A stretch of 64,000 bases of DNA from Ferruginibacter sp. (GCA_013141435.1 JABFQZ010000017.1:1-64000); one strand, 5' to 3'. Shown: positions 8,802-18,492, numbered from the stretch's first letter. Notes: a model not told the origin generated them from the sequence alone. Translations and numbers: made by a program.

Positions 8802-10495
8802 AAGACATATTGAAAGAGTACTTAGTGGGGCTAAAAGAAGATAAAGAATTAGATGCTTTTTGTAAAGAGCTTTTGATAAGTAGAAATTTTGTTCCACTAA
8901 CCAAAATCCAAAAGGGGAGGCAGTATGGAGTTGATTTGGCGGCTATTGGGCAAGATAATGATGGTGTAAGAAAAATATTTTTGCTAGTAATAAAGCAAGG
9001 TGATTTGACAAGAAAAATTTGGGATGGTGGAAATGTAAATGATGTTAGACCATCTTTAGAGGAGATTAAAGACGTATTCTTGAGAAATGGAATTTCTTCT
9101 AATCATAAACATTTACCAATAAAAATAATAGTTTGCTTCAATGGAGAATTTGAAAATGCCTTGCTTCAAAATTGGAACGGCTATATAGAAGCAAATACAA
9201 CTGATAGTATTAGTTATCATTATTGGCACATTGATGAGTTAGTACAACAAGCTGTTACATATCAAGCACAAGAAGAATTATTACCCTATGATTTATCTTT
9301 AAAATTTAGAAGAGTTTTAGCCTTTATTGATTTGCCCGATTATCCATTAAATCATTTAACTGATTTTATTTCTGTATTATTAATAGAAGATAAAAAGCTA
9401 ACTGAAAAAGAAATACTAAAAAAACTACGTTTGGTAAATTTGTGTATTAGTATCATAACGAGTTGGTGTAGAAATTCTAAAAATCTAAAACCCTCTTTTT
9501 ATAGTATTGAAAGAATACTTCTTTATACCTTTAGATGGATATATACCAGTGAATATAACAACAAAAAAAGTGTACAAAAAACGATATACGACCTATTACA
9601 AAACTGGAGAACACACAATTGGTATTATACAAACAATATTGGCAATTTTGTTTTAGCCCCCGATGGATTAAGCTATGGTATCCCTAACCATAATGAGTAT
9701 TGCCTAGTTACATTTGAACAAATTGGTATTTTCGGTCTTATAGGTATGTACGAAATATGGGAGTGTAAAATGGCAAATGCGATTACAAGTGTTGAAACCA
9801 TAGAATATGCAAAAGTTGCAATGCAGAATGCAGAAATAATTGCAAATATGTTGGCTCAAATTATTAAAAATAATCCTTCTTCAAAAAATGTAAAATATGA
9901 TGAACACTGTATTGATATTAATTTAGCCTTGATGCTATTTTATGAAGTAGGGTTATATCAAGTAGCAACTGAATGGTTAAATGAATTGGTTACAAGACTT
10001 TTTATGGGGGTGCAAATGAATGGTGTTATACCTACCCGTGATGCTTTACCCGAAAAGATTGATGAACGAAATGTACATACTCAAAAATTAAGTCATTATA
10101 TCTATTTCTTACTTGAGTGGTGTTTAATCTTAAAACAAGACCAATTGTATGATGAACTTTCAAGTTTTATTACAGAGAAGCTACCCGAAATTAACTTACA
10201 GCTTTGGTTTCCTGATGAAGAAGTTGAAAGTAAAATTTATACAGAGGAAGCATCTCATTTATGTGGCACAACTATGATAAGTTTAATAGCTCCAAAAAAT
10301 TACCTTGAACTTGAAATGACTATAAAAGAAGAACAAATTTATTTATGTAAGGAAAATGAGTTTAAGTTTATAAAAGATGGTTTTGATTTTATTCCATTAA
10401 TGGCTTCGAGGCATTATCGAACATATCCTTTTCCTAATAGTTGGAGAAAATATTTGGGTAGTAGATTCTGTTTTAATAAGCCTACTGATAATTAA
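8798..10495 (+). CDS. Protein with N-terminal Mrr/restriction-endonuclease-like domain, gene B of the cassette
   Basis: The ATG at 8798 is chosen because it forms an ATGA overlap with gene A; the frame is also open from a TTG at 8771. The 565-residue protein begins with a fold resembling Mrr-type PD-(D/E)XK domains: an FCKELL helix, then GRQYGVDL (Asp46), then a strand FLLVIKQG. In active relatives the strand carries Glu/Gln-x-Lys; here it is V64-I65-K66, so the acidic or amide residue is missing and activity is doubtful. A later W/DELV segment (about residue 145) also matches this domain type. The remaining 400 residues are helical and unrecognised. Confidence 0.75.
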   Translation: MKDILKEYLVGLKEDKELDAFCKELLISRNFVPLTKIQKGRQYGVDLAAIGQDNDGVRKIFLLVIKQGDLTRKIWDGGNVNDVRPSLEEIKDVFLRNGISSNHKHLPIKIIVCFNGEFENALLQNWNGYIEANTTDSISYHYWHIDELVQQAVTYQAQEELLPYDLSLKFRRVLAFIDLPDYPLNHLTDFISVLLIEDKKLTEKEILKKLRLVNLCISIITSWCRNSKNLKPSFYSIERILLYTFRWIYTSEYNNKKSVQKTIYDLLQNWRTHNWYYTNNIGNFVLAPDGLSYGIPNHNEYCLVTFEQIGIFGLIGMYEIWECKMANAITSVETIEYAKVAMQNAEIIANMLAQIIKNNPSSKNVKYDEHCIDINLALMLFYEVGLYQVATEWLNELVTRLFMGVQMNGVIPTRDALPEKIDERNVHTQKLSHYIYFLLEWCLILKQDQLYDELSSFITEKLPEINLQLWFPDEEVESKIYTEEASHLCGTTMISLIAPKNYLELEMTIKEEQIYLCKENEFKFIKDGFDFIPLMASRHYRTYPFPNSWRKYLGSRFCFNKPTDN

Positions 10496-10511
10496 TAAGC
10501 AAATTACGACT

Positions 10512-12212
10512 ATGATGAAACTTGAGCAACTTGCAGAACTACATATTTTATATCCAGAATATAAAGACTTATCTGTTGAAACTTTGTTATCGGGGATAGA
10601 TAAAGAGACGCTTTTTAAAGTTAGCACTTATTTAATTGGAAAGGATTTATTTGCAAATCAAAATACATCGGTTGAAGACTTAGTTTCTGTTTGGTTTAGT
10701 GAAGGTAATTTAGTTTTTGCAAGTAATTTTGTTAATAGAGTTTCTACTTATCAAATTCTAAATAAAAAGGATTTGGTAATACTACATAATATTTCTATTT
10801 TAAAAATACTAGATTATGCAATAGCCAATCAAGCAGAAATTAGAGTGTCTAAATCTAAAGAGCAATCAGAAATTGACTTGTTATTTTGTTTATTGTTATT
10901 AAACCAAACAGAAGACTTCCATCAAACCAAAGACATAAATAAAATCAAGGAACTTTTTTCAAATACCTACGCTGCTGCATTACTTTTCAATTACCAATTT
11001 GCTACTGGAGATATTACGAACTTTGAAATTATTGACTATGTGCCTTGCCAACTTATAAAGTCTTTCTATTTATTTCAATTTTTGGAAACTACTAATGAGG
11101 GTAAAGAACTTTTAAGCAGATTTTACAACTACTTTCAAATAAATTGTTATCGAGAGTACTTTGAACGAGCATTGCCAATAATTTTTGCTTGGATAAATAG
11201 GGACGTTCCATCGTCAGTAGATTTAGTACTTGAAAATAATGGCCATTACATTGAAAACTATAATTTTCTTAAGAAATTTGCTTTAAATAGTACCAACTCT
11301 ATAGAAGGACTGGATTTTAAACACTTAAGAGAAAAGCCTCTTATTCAACTTAATGATACGACATTTCGTATTATTCACCCTTTATTTATAGCAGACAAAA
11401 TATATAAAGGCAACTACTTTTTACTAAATTTTTTAAATTCTCAACAGCAAAAAATTGTTGCAGATTTTATGTCTTGGTTTACAACTCATTTTAGTGAAAA
11501 CTATTTATTCAAACAATTAATAAACTACTGCTTTCCTAAAACAGATATTTGTCTGTTTGATAATGACTACCTAAATAAAGGAATTCAAGCTGCTCCCGAT
11601 TGTTACATAAAGATGGACAATGATGTTTTACTTTTTGAAAACAAGGATATTTTAATTAATGGCAACATAAAAGCATCATATAATTTTGAATCTACTATTA
11701 ATGAAATTAAGAAAAAGCTGCTTTTGAAAAAAGAGAAGCCTGTTGGAATAGGACAATTAGTAACTCATATTAAAACACTACTAAATGGCAACAAAGATTT
11801 CGATAGCTCTTTTTCAAATGTTAATACTATATTTCCAATAATTGTTACACATTATGATATGTTTGATACACCAGGTTTAAATATATTATTAAACGATTCA
11901 TTCAAAACGGAGTTAGATAAACTAAAAGCCAGTGGATTCTATGTTACAAATGTCAAACCTTTAGTTATAGTCAATATAGATACTCTTATTTGTATTTCTG
12001 ATGGCCTAAATGAAGGATACCTTTCTTTTGTACCCTTATTAAAAAGCTATTGCGATTTAGTTTATAAGACTAATATGGAATTAAATGTTTTTACAAATCC
12101 TAAAGATGTATTTGTTCCATTTTCAATATTTGCTAAGAATTTAGTTGCAAAAACAAATGGTGAACATTGGAGTTCTGAGAAGCTTTTTAGAATGCTGTTT
12201 TCAAGAATTTAA
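10512..12212 (+). CDS. Protein with an internal PD-(D/E)XK nuclease motif, gene C of the cassette
   Basis: This 566-residue protein has a helical N-terminal part of about 290 residues and then a region with the classic nuclease signature: APDCYI (P362-D363), a 12-residue spacer, and LLFENKD (E376-x-K378), followed by a helix with GIGQLVTHI (Gln415), as is common after the ExK strand. It starts 16 bases after gene B on the same strand (ATG at 10512, or the next codon at 10515). The complete D/ExK set suggests it is the active nuclease of the cassette, while B carries a degenerate one. The family is not recognised, and DNA or RNA could be the target. Confidence 0.78.
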   Translation: MMKLEQLAELHILYPEYKDLSVETLLSGIDKETLFKVSTYLIGKDLFANQNTSVEDLVSVWFSEGNLVFASNFVNRVSTYQILNKKDLVILHNISILKILDYAIANQAEIRVSKSKEQSEIDLLFCLLLLNQTEDFHQTKDINKIKELFSNTYAAALLFNYQFATGDITNFEIIDYVPCQLIKSFYLFQFLETTNEGKELLSRFYNYFQINCYREYFERALPIIFAWINRDVPSSVDLVLENNGHYIENYNFLKKFALNSTNSIEGLDFKHLREKPLIQLNDTTFRIIHPLFIADKIYKGNYFLLNFLNSQQQKIVADFMSWFTTHFSENYLFKQLINYCFPKTDICLFDNDYLNKGIQAAPDCYIKMDNDVLLFENKDILINGNIKASYNFESTINEIKKKLLLKKEKPVGIGQLVTHIKTLLNGNKDFDSSFSNVNTIFPIIVTHYDMFDTPGLNILLNDSFKTELDKLKASGFYVTNVKPLVIVNIDTLICISDGLNEGYLSFVPLLKSYCDLVYKTNMELNVFTNPKDVFVPFSIFAKNLVAKTNGEHWSSEKLFRMLFSRI

Positions 12213-12296
12213 AATAGAGTGAATGTATGAAAAAATTCATTTTTAAATTAGGTACATTAATAATTAATAGACAAACTACTTAAGTAGTATTCTGCC
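12213..12296. terminator. Convergent junction with a 14-bp palindrome
   Basis: Gene C and the TPR gene converge here across 84 bases. ACTACTTAAGTAGT (12275-12288) is a perfect palindrome, and the sequence around it is AT-rich. It may help to end transcription in one or both directions, but there is no clear loop or T-run, so this is a weak call. Confidence 0.3.
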
Positions 12297-15167
12297 TTAG
12301 CTTTTATTTTTATTTATTTCTAACAAAGACTTATAATCTATTGAGTAGATTGACTTAAACTTGGTTTCACCAAGGCTTTCATAAAGGCAGCTTATATGAT
12401 TATAAAACCCCTCTTTAAACCTTATGTAATCACTCTTGTAATCTAACAAATTCATATAATCACTACCCTCTTCACTTTTTAGAAAGCCAACAAATAATTT
12501 TGCAAAGCCTGAAGCTACAGTAGCAATTAATATTTCTGAAAAACCACTTGTACCAATTAAAACAGTCTTAAAGAATCCTGATAAAAGTGCTTTTAAAGTA
12601 CCTTTTGTGAACTCTTCTTCCGCCTTTTCAATTGCCTCAATAATTAGTTTAGATGTTTTTTTATTTTCTTCGTCTATTTTAACAATGTAAAAATATAAAA
12701 GAAGAAATTGCCCTATTGTTAAACTATCTCTTAACAAATAGTATTTCAATAATTGATAGTACGCCCAAGGGTCTTTTGCTTTGTATTCATGTATTAACAA
12801 TCCAAAAGCATTTTCGAAAAGCTCTTTATTTACAGCAGCCTTCTCTAAATAGTTAAATAAATCACTAGCTTCTTTTTTCTTAGGATTAAACTTAAAAAAA
12901 TTCTCTATACTTTCTAATTCAGCTTGTCTTTCATCAGTATTACTAAATAGGGTAGTATTTTCCATATCTTTTATTATGTTTTCAATTATTTTTTCAATTT
13001 CATTTTCTCGAATTTTACGTTTCAAATAGTCTATTTCTTTCTCAGAAAAAGAAAAAAAATCTAAGGGGTTAAACTCTACAGTAACGCCATTTTTTTCTAT
13101 TGAAAATTGAAGTATTAGGCAGCCTTGTAGCTTTTTATAATCAAAATTCAAATTAAGCCCCCATTTATGTTTCTTTAATTCCTCTATATAAAAAAGTTGA
13201 CTACTATCGTAATTAGAGTTTACTTTTTTCAGAATAACTGAACCGGCATTTTGAATAATTAAGTCACATTTATTTTTAATTACTTGTTTTTTTAAAATTG
13301 AAGCTAGTTCGCCAACAAAATAAATCTCTTCTGCGGAAAAAGTGTTTAGATTATTAGCCCAAAGTTCAAGAAGAGAGATTATGAATTTCTCAAACTGCTC
13401 ACTTAAGGGATAAAAACGTATCATAACCTTATATTGCAAAAAGATTATAGTTGGGCAGCAAAATTGAGTATCAATCTTGTCAAATGTAATGTTCAATCTT
13501 TGTAATGGAATAAAATCATGTCCTAAGTAGTAAATCAATACCTTTATTTTTTTAGCCAATACCATATCACTATTTGGTAGACTTAGAAATAAATTTACAT
13601 TTTGAAGAACTTCGAAATTGTCTTGAATATGTGGTTTAATTGATGAAAAAAGTATTGAACGAAAATTATTTACTTCAACAATTGAGTTGAAGATAAATGG
13701 CTCATTATATTTTTCGGAAAAAGTATAAAGTAATTTAAAGTCGCTCATGGAGAATTTTCCTCCATCAAGGTATAATGCAAGAATAAAGTAAAAAAATGCT
13801 TCGTTGTCTTTATTTTCTTTTAATAATATACTTGCTTTAGTAAGATAGGTGTCAGGAAAGGGGATAGCTGCTATAGTTTTATCAATATACAAATGTGCCA
13901 ATCTGAATTCATTTAGTCCAGCATAACATATAGCCATTGCATGATGCACTTCAAACTTGTTAGCAAAATTCTCTTCAACTATTATACACTCTTTCAAGCA
14001 TTCATCAAAAAGACCTAACCCCCGTTTACAATTAAACCGTAATATCCAAAGGTGTTCATTTTCCAAGCTTGCTATACCAGTTGTTAAAGGTTCTATTAGT
14101 TCCAAAGCTAAAGAATAGCGTCCTCTACTCATATAAAACTGTGCAAGTTGGTATTCGTGAGCAGCCGTCTTTCGCTCTACTTTATTATATTTTTCAAAAA
14201 TAGCCTCACATTCCTCATAGTATCCTAAATCTTGAAATAGATTTAGCCAAGTTATTTCAAGTTCGTAGGTAAGATTATCAGTTAACCTCAATTCATTTAT
14301 ACAATAAATAGCCAGTTGTCGATAGTTTTCTGCATGGAAGCAAGAATAGCTTTTTAGAAAATTTACATATTCGCTTATCAATTTAGAATTATTGTGAGCA
14401 TTGGATTTAAAGTTCTTTAAAATAACAATTGCTTCTTCTACTAAATGGCTATTAGCACAAGCATTTAGGGCATATTTAAATGAGCATATATGAGTTGGTT
14501 TTACCACAAGACATTCTCTAAACAAAGGGATACATTGACGAAATTTATGCTTATTGAATAAAGTAAGAGCTTCAAGATATTTATACGCAAATCCATTAGC
14601 AAAACCATAATGTACCAACCTCTCTTTAAAGTAAAGTACACTATCCGTCATACTGAACCTGCCATAAAAACAGCCAAGCTCTTGTAATAGCTGCTCTGGC
14701 TTAAAGCGATGATTGTTTATAAGTTCAGTAAGTAAATTTACATAACCTGTACTATCATTTTCTTTTAACAATAGTTTTGAGTAGTAATATTTGGCTATTA
14801 GAAAATTATATGAGTTTGTACTTTTATGTTGAAGACTTTGAAATAACAATTTAAACTCTTCAAAACTTTCTTTTTTATAATAATAAATACTTGATACAAT
14901 AGTATGTTCTAATATTTCATTATCGCTTATAGTTTCCGATTGACTTATTATTTCCCCGACATTAATTGAGTGCTTATAAGCTTCTTCGAACATTTCTAAT
15001 TCACTATACAAATAGGTAAGTTCAGAATTATATAAACAAGGGGATGTCTTTTTAGGATTATTAGAAATGTAAGTTATAGCTTCTTTAAATCGCCCATTTT
15101 CTTTAAGCCTATATAGAGTAGCAAAGAAATCCTCTGGTTGGTTATGAAGGGTGTAACTGAAATTCAT
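12297..15167 (-). CDS. Large TPR-repeat protein, fourth gene of the type I restriction operon
   Basis: The 956-residue protein is built mostly of tetratricopeptide-like helix pairs from residue 1 to about 500 (for example segments like the one with YQLAQFYMSRGRYSLALEL near 337-355). A less regular region follows, with a strand-rich patch around 670-700. Near the C-terminus a hydrophobic, Gly-rich stretch (about 857-896) could insert into a membrane or form a buried hairpin; a polar 60-residue tail follows. It starts 1 base after the hsdS stop, on the same strand, so it belongs to the hsdR-hsdM-hsdS operon. TPR proteins are not standard type I subunits. A sensor, scaffold or effector role is inference. 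Confidence 0.8.
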   Translation of the reverse strand: MNFSYTLHNQPEDFFATLYRLKENGRFKEAITYISNNPKKTSPCLYNSELTYLYSELEMFEEAYKHSINVGEIISQSETISDNEILEHTIVSSIYYYKKESFEEFKLLFQSLQHKSTNSYNFLIAKYYYSKLLLKENDSTGYVNLLTELINNHRFKPEQLLQELGCFYGRFSMTDSVLYFKERLVHYGFANGFAYKYLEALTLFNKHKFRQCIPLFRECLVVKPTHICSFKYALNACANSHLVEEAIVILKNFKSNAHNNSKLISEYVNFLKSYSCFHAENYRQLAIYCINELRLTDNLTYELEITWLNLFQDLGYYEECEAIFEKYNKVERKTAAHEYQLAQFYMSRGRYSLALELIEPLTTGIASLENEHLWILRFNCKRGLGLFDECLKECIIVEENFANKFEVHHAMAICYAGLNEFRLAHLYIDKTIAAIPFPDTYLTKASILLKENKDNEAFFYFILALYLDGGKFSMSDFKLLYTFSEKYNEPFIFNSIVEVNNFRSILFSSIKPHIQDNFEVLQNVNLFLSLPNSDMVLAKKIKVLIYYLGHDFIPLQRLNITFDKIDTQFCCPTIIFLQYKVMIRFYPLSEQFEKFIISLLELWANNLNTFSAEEIYFVGELASILKKQVIKNKCDLIIQNAGSVILKKVNSNYDSSQLFYIEELKKHKWGLNLNFDYKKLQGCLILQFSIEKNGVTVEFNPLDFFSFSEKEIDYLKRKIRENEIEKIIENIIKDMENTTLFSNTDERQAELESIENFFKFNPKKKEASDLFNYLEKAAVNKELFENAFGLLIHEYKAKDPWAYYQLLKYYLLRDSLTIGQFLLLYFYIVKIDEENKKTSKLIIEAIEKAEEEFTKGTLKALLSGFFKTVLIGTSGFSEILIATVASGFAKLFVGFLKSEEGSDYMNLLDYKSDYIRFKEGFYNHISCLYESLGETKFKSIYSIDYKSLLEINKNKS

Positions 15168-15168
15168 T

Positions 15169-16992
15169 TTATTTACCTTTTACCAACTTACCTTGTCCAT
15201 TTGGCTCAAGGTTGTTGTCTTTTAAAAATTTAATTGCTTCTTCAAAATCATTATCAGTAAATCTATTTTTCTTTTCGTGCCAACGGGCTTCTGTGGCTAA
15301 CGCTTTTAATGTTATGGGCTTTTTTAAAATGAGTAAGTTATTCCAAGCAGCAAATGTGGTGGCGTAAATATCTATCGGGTCTGTTTTTACTGGTAGTAAA
15401 ATATTTAGTAATTTTTTTACTTCTTTTAAAAAAGGTTTTAATGTTGTAGTAGCTTTACCAAAATAGGTATAAAAGTTTTTCCCTTCTGTATATTTTTTAT
15501 ACGATGCTTTTTTATCGTAATAAAAAATATCATTTGCTGCTGCAAAATTGTGTAGCTTAAATAGCCTCTCAAAATCTGCCGGGCCATTCATTTCTTTTTT
15601 GGGATTGCGATTGAATTTTAATGCAGGAATTTTATATTCTCCTATATGACAACTTTTTTCCATTTTTACCTCTGCTAAAAATGCTTGTTGGGGTTTATCA
15701 TTATGTAACCCAATATTATAAAGCATAAAATAAAGCTGCAACCATTCATCTTCTTGTAAACCATTTGCAGCTACTTTATTATAATTAATTGTTGGCCCTG
15801 CTGCTACCGATAGCATTGGCTGTTGAATAGCAAATACATTTTGCTTTGCTAATGCCCCCGTAAATGCTGCTTCTAAGAGTGATGATTTTAATTTTTGTAA
15901 ATTTTCAATTTTAGTTTGATATGCTTTTACTAGTATTTTATTCTGCTCAATAGTTTCCGATAAGTAAGAAACAATCCTGTGTTGAGTTTTTAATGGTGGG
16001 AATGGAATTAATGTTTCTTCAAACTTGCCTACACTTAAATTTTTTTGTGCTGCTGCACTTGCAAGATGATTAAATTCGAGTTGTTTTGTTTTTAAAAAGT
16101 AGTAAAGAAATTCATTGTTCAGCTTTTCGGAATACAAGCCTACTACACTATCAGGAAAACAAGCATCTATTCCTAAAATCGCAACATCTCCTATGTTGGC
16201 AGCAATCGTTAGGCAAATTGTTCCCTTCTTCCATAATCTACTTTGTGCCAAACCAAAATCACTATAGGTTTGAGAAAATGTTGTAATGTATTTATCTGCA
16301 TTTCGTATGTCGCCTGTTTGTATAAAAGGGTATTTACCTCCAAATAATTTTTTTTCATTCCTTGGTCTATGTTTTGATTTACCTCTTTGTACTGTTGCAA
16401 TATCATTTAATTTTTTATATTCAAAATCTTTTCCCACTTTCTTAAATGTAACATCCAAAATAGCCAAATTCAATTGCTCCACCCTTTCCACATTCTCTTT
16501 CAAAAAAGCAATAGCTTTATCTATTTTACCCAAAGCGGTATCTAATACTTGTACTATTTTTTGTTGCTCGGCAAGGGGTGGTAACGGGATGGGTAAGTTT
16601 TTGTAATCCTTAAAATATATATGGGGTATTGTACTACCCGAAATGTATTTTTTAAAATCAATTCCACTTAGCAAAAAGTGTAAAAATTTAATATTAATAT
16701 TTTCTCTTGGTAGCAAATATTGTAGTGTTCCAATTATTGAACTTTTACCATCTAATAGCATTATTCTACCTACTCCTGCACCATCTTTAATAATTGATAA
16801 ATATGGTTTTTCTCTATGATAAAAACTGATTTTTTTAATTAAACCACTTGCACCAAAAATTGGATATTCACCCTTTTCATTTTCTAATTGATTTTGAGAA
16901 ATATTAGATGACGCTTTATCACAAACATCTTCTAATGCTTTATATTCCCACCCTTCGGGCAATTGTTTAATATCGTTTATTTTATTTTTCAA
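15169..16992 (-). CDS. hsdS: HsdS, type I specificity subunit with a C-terminal extension
   Basis: HsdS chooses the bipartite DNA target for the type I methylase and restriction complex. Two target-recognition domains are visible (about residues 10-145 and 190-340), each closed by the conserved PPL-x-x-Q segment (LPPLAEQQKIV near 138-148 and FPPLKTQHRIV near 332-342) and followed by a coiled coil. Typical HsdS proteins end near residue 400 to 430. This one continues to 607 with a helical domain of about 210 residues, which ends in a WHEKKNRFTDNDFEEAI segment. The extension is real coding sequence and not a frameshift. It lies between hsdM (5 bases away) and the TPR gene. Confidence 0.9.
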   Translation of the reverse strand: MKNKINDIKQLPEGWEYKALEDVCDKASSNISQNQLENEKGEYPIFGASGLIKKISFYHREKPYLSIIKDGAGVGRIMLLDGKSSIIGTLQYLLPRENINIKFLHFLLSGIDFKKYISGSTIPHIYFKDYKNLPIPLPPLAEQQKIVQVLDTALGKIDKAIAFLKENVERVEQLNLAILDVTFKKVGKDFEYKKLNDIATVQRGKSKHRPRNEKKLFGGKYPFIQTGDIRNADKYITTFSQTYSDFGLAQSRLWKKGTICLTIAANIGDVAILGIDACFPDSVVGLYSEKLNNEFLYYFLKTKQLEFNHLASAAAQKNLSVGKFEETLIPFPPLKTQHRIVSYLSETIEQNKILVKAYQTKIENLQKLKSSLLEAAFTGALAKQNVFAIQQPMLSVAAGPTINYNKVAANGLQEDEWLQLYFMLYNIGLHNDKPQQAFLAEVKMEKSCHIGEYKIPALKFNRNPKKEMNGPADFERLFKLHNFAAANDIFYYDKKASYKKYTEGKNFYTYFGKATTTLKPFLKEVKKLLNILLPVKTDPIDIYATTFAAWNNLLILKKPITLKALATEARWHEKKNRFTDNDFEEAIKFLKDNNLEPNGQGKLVKGK

Positions 16993-16997
16993 TTTTA

Positions 16998-18473
16998 TTA
17001 ATATCCTTTTTCTATAATCGTTTCTACATCGGCAATTAATGCTTGTATGGCTGCATCGTTACTTTTTATTTGTTGTAGCAATTGTGCTGGTGCTATATGC
17101 TCTTCTACAATTTGCTTGGTTGGGTTTTTGGCACTTAGGTCGTAGTTGTTATCTATTATTTGTTGTACAGGTACTGTCCAACTATTGGCAGTATTACTTC
17201 GCTTATTATATAGGTTTACAAACTCTTCTAAATGCTCGTACTGTATGGGTTTGTTTTTGGTAAGTTTATTAGGTGTGCTTACTTCGTAATACCACACATC
17301 TGTGGTTGCCCCCTCTCTACTAAAATAAATTATATTGGTTTTTACAGCACTATACGGCAAAAATACTCCACTCGGTAGGCTTACAATAGTATGTACATTA
17401 AAATCTTTAAGCATTGTTTCTTTTACTTGCTTAAAGGCATTATTGCTTTGAAACAAAACACCTTCGGGTATTATAATGGCAGCAGTGCCGCCTTGCTTTA
17501 ACGATTTTAAAAAGTGCTGTATAAACAACAATTCCGTTGCATTACTTTTTACAGGAAACAAATTGTAAATAGTATCTTTTTCTTTTCCGCCAAATGGTGG
17601 GTTTGCCAATATGATGGAGTAACGGTCTTTTTCTTGTATGCCTCTTATATCTACAGTAAGCGTATTAAATTTATAAATGTTGGGGCTTTCTATGCCGTGC
17701 AAAATCATATTCATTACACCCATTACGTAAGCTAAAGGTGTTTTTTCGTTTCCAAAAAATGTATCGTTACTTAAAAAACGAAGCTGCTTGGTGCTTAATC
17801 CTTTTTGCTGCTTCATATACTCATAGGCTTCTATTAAAAACCCTGCACTACCCACCGCACCATCATATATAGTTTGCCCTACTTGTGGCTTTACTGTATT
17901 TACCATTGCTTTTATTACACAACGGGGAGTATAAAATTCTCCGCTATTGCCACCATCGCTACCCATACCTTGTAATAAGTTTTCGTATATATGCGATAGT
18001 TCAAACAATTCATCTTTGCTTTGAAAGTTAAGAGAAGAAATAATTTCAACCACTTCTCTTAGCGTATGCCCACTTGCAATACGGTTATTAATAAATTCAA
18101 AAATGCCACCAATTTTATACTTAATACTTTTTACATCTTGCGTAGCGTTTTTAAAGCTTTGTAAGTAAGGAAATAACTCTTTGTTTACAAACTCGGTTAA
18201 ATCATCGCCGCTTTTTGCATTTTTTACATCATACTCATTTTTTGAATTTACTGGGTATGCCCAATTATGCCAACGGTATTTTTCATCAATTACGTAAGCA
18301 TATTTTTTATTGTCAATTTTTGCTTGGTTATTTTTTTCGTTTTCATAATCGCTTAGGTATTTTAAAAAAATAATCCAACTTATTTGTTCAGTATAATGCA
18401 TAGCTCCGCTTATGCCATCGTCTCGGCGAAGTATATCTGTAATTCTATCTATTTTGCTTTGTAGGTTACTCAT
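16998..18473 (-). CDS. hsdM: HsdM, type I N6-adenine DNA methyltransferase
   Basis: HsdM methylates adenine in the target chosen by HsdS. The 491-residue length is usual. The N-terminal helical HsdM_N domain covers about residues 5-130. The catalytic domain has motif IV NPPF at 291-294 and motif I at 204-212, written DGAVGSAGF. The commoner form is DPACGSGGF or DPAVGSAGF, so the Pro to Gly change is a small oddity in the SAM-binding loop. The FYTPR segment at about 180-184 is standard. It lies 19 bases after hsdR and 5 before hsdS, in one operon on the minus strand. Confidence 0.94.
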   Translation of the reverse strand: MSNLQSKIDRITDILRRDDGISGAMHYTEQISWIIFLKYLSDYENEKNNQAKIDNKKYAYVIDEKYRWHNWAYPVNSKNEYDVKNAKSGDDLTEFVNKELFPYLQSFKNATQDVKSIKYKIGGIFEFINNRIASGHTLREVVEIISSLNFQSKDELFELSHIYENLLQGMGSDGGNSGEFYTPRCVIKAMVNTVKPQVGQTIYDGAVGSAGFLIEAYEYMKQQKGLSTKQLRFLSNDTFFGNEKTPLAYVMGVMNMILHGIESPNIYKFNTLTVDIRGIQEKDRYSIILANPPFGGKEKDTIYNLFPVKSNATELLFIQHFLKSLKQGGTAAIIIPEGVLFQSNNAFKQVKETMLKDFNVHTIVSLPSGVFLPYSAVKTNIIYFSREGATTDVWYYEVSTPNKLTKNKPIQYEHLEEFVNLYNKRSNTANSWTVPVQQIIDNNYDLSAKNPTKQIVEEHIAPAQLLQQIKSNDAAIQALIADVETIIEKGY

Positions 18474-18492
18474 AAATCATTCTATCATTTAT

